Source of the DNA: Thiothrix sp.
Lineage (GTDB): Bacteria > Pseudomonadota > Gammaproteobacteria > Thiotrichales > Thiotrichaceae
DNA: 6,773 nucleotides
Assembly: GCA_011375245.1 (NCBI GenBank)
Contig: DRMA01000151.1
Span: forward strand, 1-6,773
Reading direction: 5' to 3'
The stretch's first letter is position 1, and each line of letters opens with the position of its first letter. A model generated the notes under the pieces. The model saw only the letters and a list, made by a program, of their open reading frames with translations, was not told the origin of the DNA and ran no database searches. The translations under genes were made by a program, and so were the position numbers. This document shows, in pieces, positions 5,898 to 6,773 of this stretch.

Positions 5898-6537
5898 ATA
5901 CCTCTAAACTTTTTCTTAGTTGACTATCTAGCTCACTTAACAAGCACTCTAAGACCTCTTCGGTTATTTTCTCTATCGTTTTATCTATCCCTAACAATAC
6001 ACACTGAGTCACTTGTAGATCAGCATAACCACATGGGTTTATTTGTTGATAAGGCGTTAAATCCATATCAACATTCAAACATAAACCATGATAACAGCGC
6101 CCTTTACTCACACGTAAACCAAGTGCAGCAATTTTTTTACCCTCAACATAAACCCCTGGTGCTGTTTTTTTATTCTTAGCAACAACACCATTTTGCTGAA
6201 GAAAATGAATAATACAATTCTCTAATAAGGTAACAAGCTGTCTTACTCCTAAATTACGCCGCTTCAAATCCAATAAAACATACACAACTAACTGTCCAGG
6301 CGCGTGATATGTTACCTGACCACCTCGATCAATCTGAACCTCAGGAATATGACTATGTTGCAAGATATGCTCTAGTTTACTATTTCGACCTAGCGTAAAA
6401 ACAGAAAAATGTTGCAACAACCAGATCTCATCAGGCGTGTCCAACGTTCTTTGCTGAGTGAAAGCTTGCATTTGTTGATAAACAAGTTCATAAGGCTGCA
6501 AGCCAAGATATTTAATCGTTATAGGGAGAAAGGACAT
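5896..6537 (-). CDS. lipB: Octanoyl-[acyl-carrier-protein]:protein N-octanoyltransferase LipB
   Basis: Cytoplasmic enzyme of 213 residues from the ATG at 6537, the typical LipB length. It transfers octanoate from acyl carrier protein to the lipoyl-domain lysine of pyruvate and 2-oxoglutarate dehydrogenases and of GcvH; LipA then inserts sulfur. Signature stretches are DRGGQVTYHAPGQ (70-82), KTAPGVYVEGKKIAALGLRV (124-143), HGLCLNVDMDL (150-160) and INPCGYADL (166-174). The catalytic dyad is intact: Lys135 in KKIAALG and Cys169 in NPCGY, at the same numbers as in E. coli when this ATG is used. A TTG codon directly before it (6540-6538) could also start the protein, adding one residue. No Shine-Dalgarno precedes either start. 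The gene follows the ybeD homologue by 35 nt, the same order as in E. coli, but lipA does not follow; the next gene is the convergent flotillin. Confidence 0.96.
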   Translation of the reverse strand: MSFLPITIKYLGLQPYELVYQQMQAFTQQRTLDTPDEIWLLQHFSVFTLGRNSKLEHILQHSHIPEVQIDRGGQVTYHAPGQLVVYVLLDLKRRNLGVRQLVTLLENCIIHFLQQNGVVAKNKKTAPGVYVEGKKIAALGLRVSKGRCYHGLCLNVDMDLTPYQQINPCGYADLQVTQCVLLGIDKTIEKITEEVLECLLSELDSQLRKSLEV

Positions 6538-6542
6538 CAAGG

Positions 6543-6558
6543 TATAGTATTATAGTAT
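6543..6558. repeat. Tandem 8-bp repeat before lipB
   Basis: TATAGTAT occurs twice in direct succession (6543-6550 and 6551-6558). On the lipB strand this reads as two copies of ATACTATA immediately 5' of the start codon. The junction creates a perfect TATAAT at 6554-6549 on the minus strand, 11 nt before the ATG, without a recognisable -35. It occupies the place where a ribosome binding site would be expected. Confidence 0.6.
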
Positions 6559-6572
6559 AATTAACGAATCTA

Positions 6573-6773
6573 TTATAACACCCAAGAAACCTGCTCACAT
6601 GCTGTCAAAGCGCAATATATAGCATCAAGCTGTTCACGGCTTTGTGCGTTCACTGTAATACTCAGGCTCAAGTATTTTTTATTTTTACTATAGCGCTCTT
6701 TAACCTGCTCATCACTCACGTCTGGCGCATGTACACGCACCAAGGCCATGACTATCTCTTTATAATTTGATGA
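6573..6773 (-). CDS. ybeD: YbeD-like DUF493 protein, C-terminal fragment
   Basis: An open frame enters from the right edge and stops with TAA at 6578-6576, giving the last 66 residues. They contain VRVHAPDVSDEQVKERYSKN, then KKYLSLSITVNAQSREQLDA and IYCALTACEQVSWVL. This matches the end of E. coli YbeD, a protein of about 87 residues with an ACT-like ferredoxin fold: the VxxHAP motif, a SxSITxNA strand, an EQ-x-x-Y/L helix and a hydrophobic VL ending. About 20-25 N-terminal residues lie outside the window. The biochemical role of YbeD/DUF493 is not established; its regular position just upstream of lipB suggests a link to lipoylation or mere co-transcription. The fragment is on the same strand as lipB with a 35-nt gap, so both are likely read from a promoter beyond the right edge. 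Confidence 0.88.
   Translation of the reverse strand, partial: SSNYKEIVMALVRVHAPDVSDEQVKERYSKNKKYLSLSITVNAQSREQLDAIYCALTACEQVSWVL

Noticed and set aside
5886..6179. 97-residue plus-strand frame over the lipB 3' half
   Set aside because: It begins within the terminator hairpin and is antisense to conserved lipB, including its catalytic cysteine region; no recognisable domain.

Overview
The window is AT-rich bacterial chromosome with closely packed housekeeping genes. Several features point to a gammaproteobacterium: an E. coli-like SlyD and TrmB, a ybeD-lipB pair, a waaA gene for Kdo-lipid A, and the run thiS-thiG-trmB, an order I recall from Pseudomonas and relatives. I cannot name the genus from the sequence. 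Coding density and base composition look even, with no insertion sequence, tRNA, rRNA, CRISPR array or prophage signature.

Layout. The left edge holds the first 27 codons of an exported protein on the minus strand (82 to 1). A 209-bp divergent intergenic region separates it from a plus-strand cluster: thiS (292-492), thiG (498-1280), trmB (1300-2010) and a small gene of unknown function (2038-2277). The stop end of this small gene overlaps by 29 bp the 3' end of waaA, which runs on the minus strand (2249-3532). A 130-bp divergent region leads to slyD (3666-4163, plus) and then a YqiK-type flotillin gene (4290-5831, plus) that ends in a strong intrinsic terminator. Convergent to the flotillin gene, on the minus strand, are lipB (5896-6537) and upstream of it the 3' part of a ybeD/DUF493 gene (6573 to the right edge).

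How the genes relate. ThiS carries sulfur as a C-terminal thiocarboxylate and ThiG uses it to build the thiazole phosphate of thiamine. TrmB (tRNA m7G46 methylation) appears to be co-transcribed for positional rather than pathway reasons. WaaA adds Kdo to lipid A at the inner membrane. SlyD is a metal-binding prolyl isomerase and chaperone. The flotillin homologue is a membrane scaffold protein. LipB starts protein lipoylation by moving octanoate from acyl carrier protein to target lysines.

No new multi-gene system is evident. The points most worth a second look are the unrecognised 79-residue protein and its antisense overlap with waaA, the flotillin gene without an adjacent NfeD-type partner and with a Gly/Asn-rich tract, the thiS tail codons that also look like the thiG ribosome binding site, and the unusual lipB start region with a tandem 8-bp repeat.
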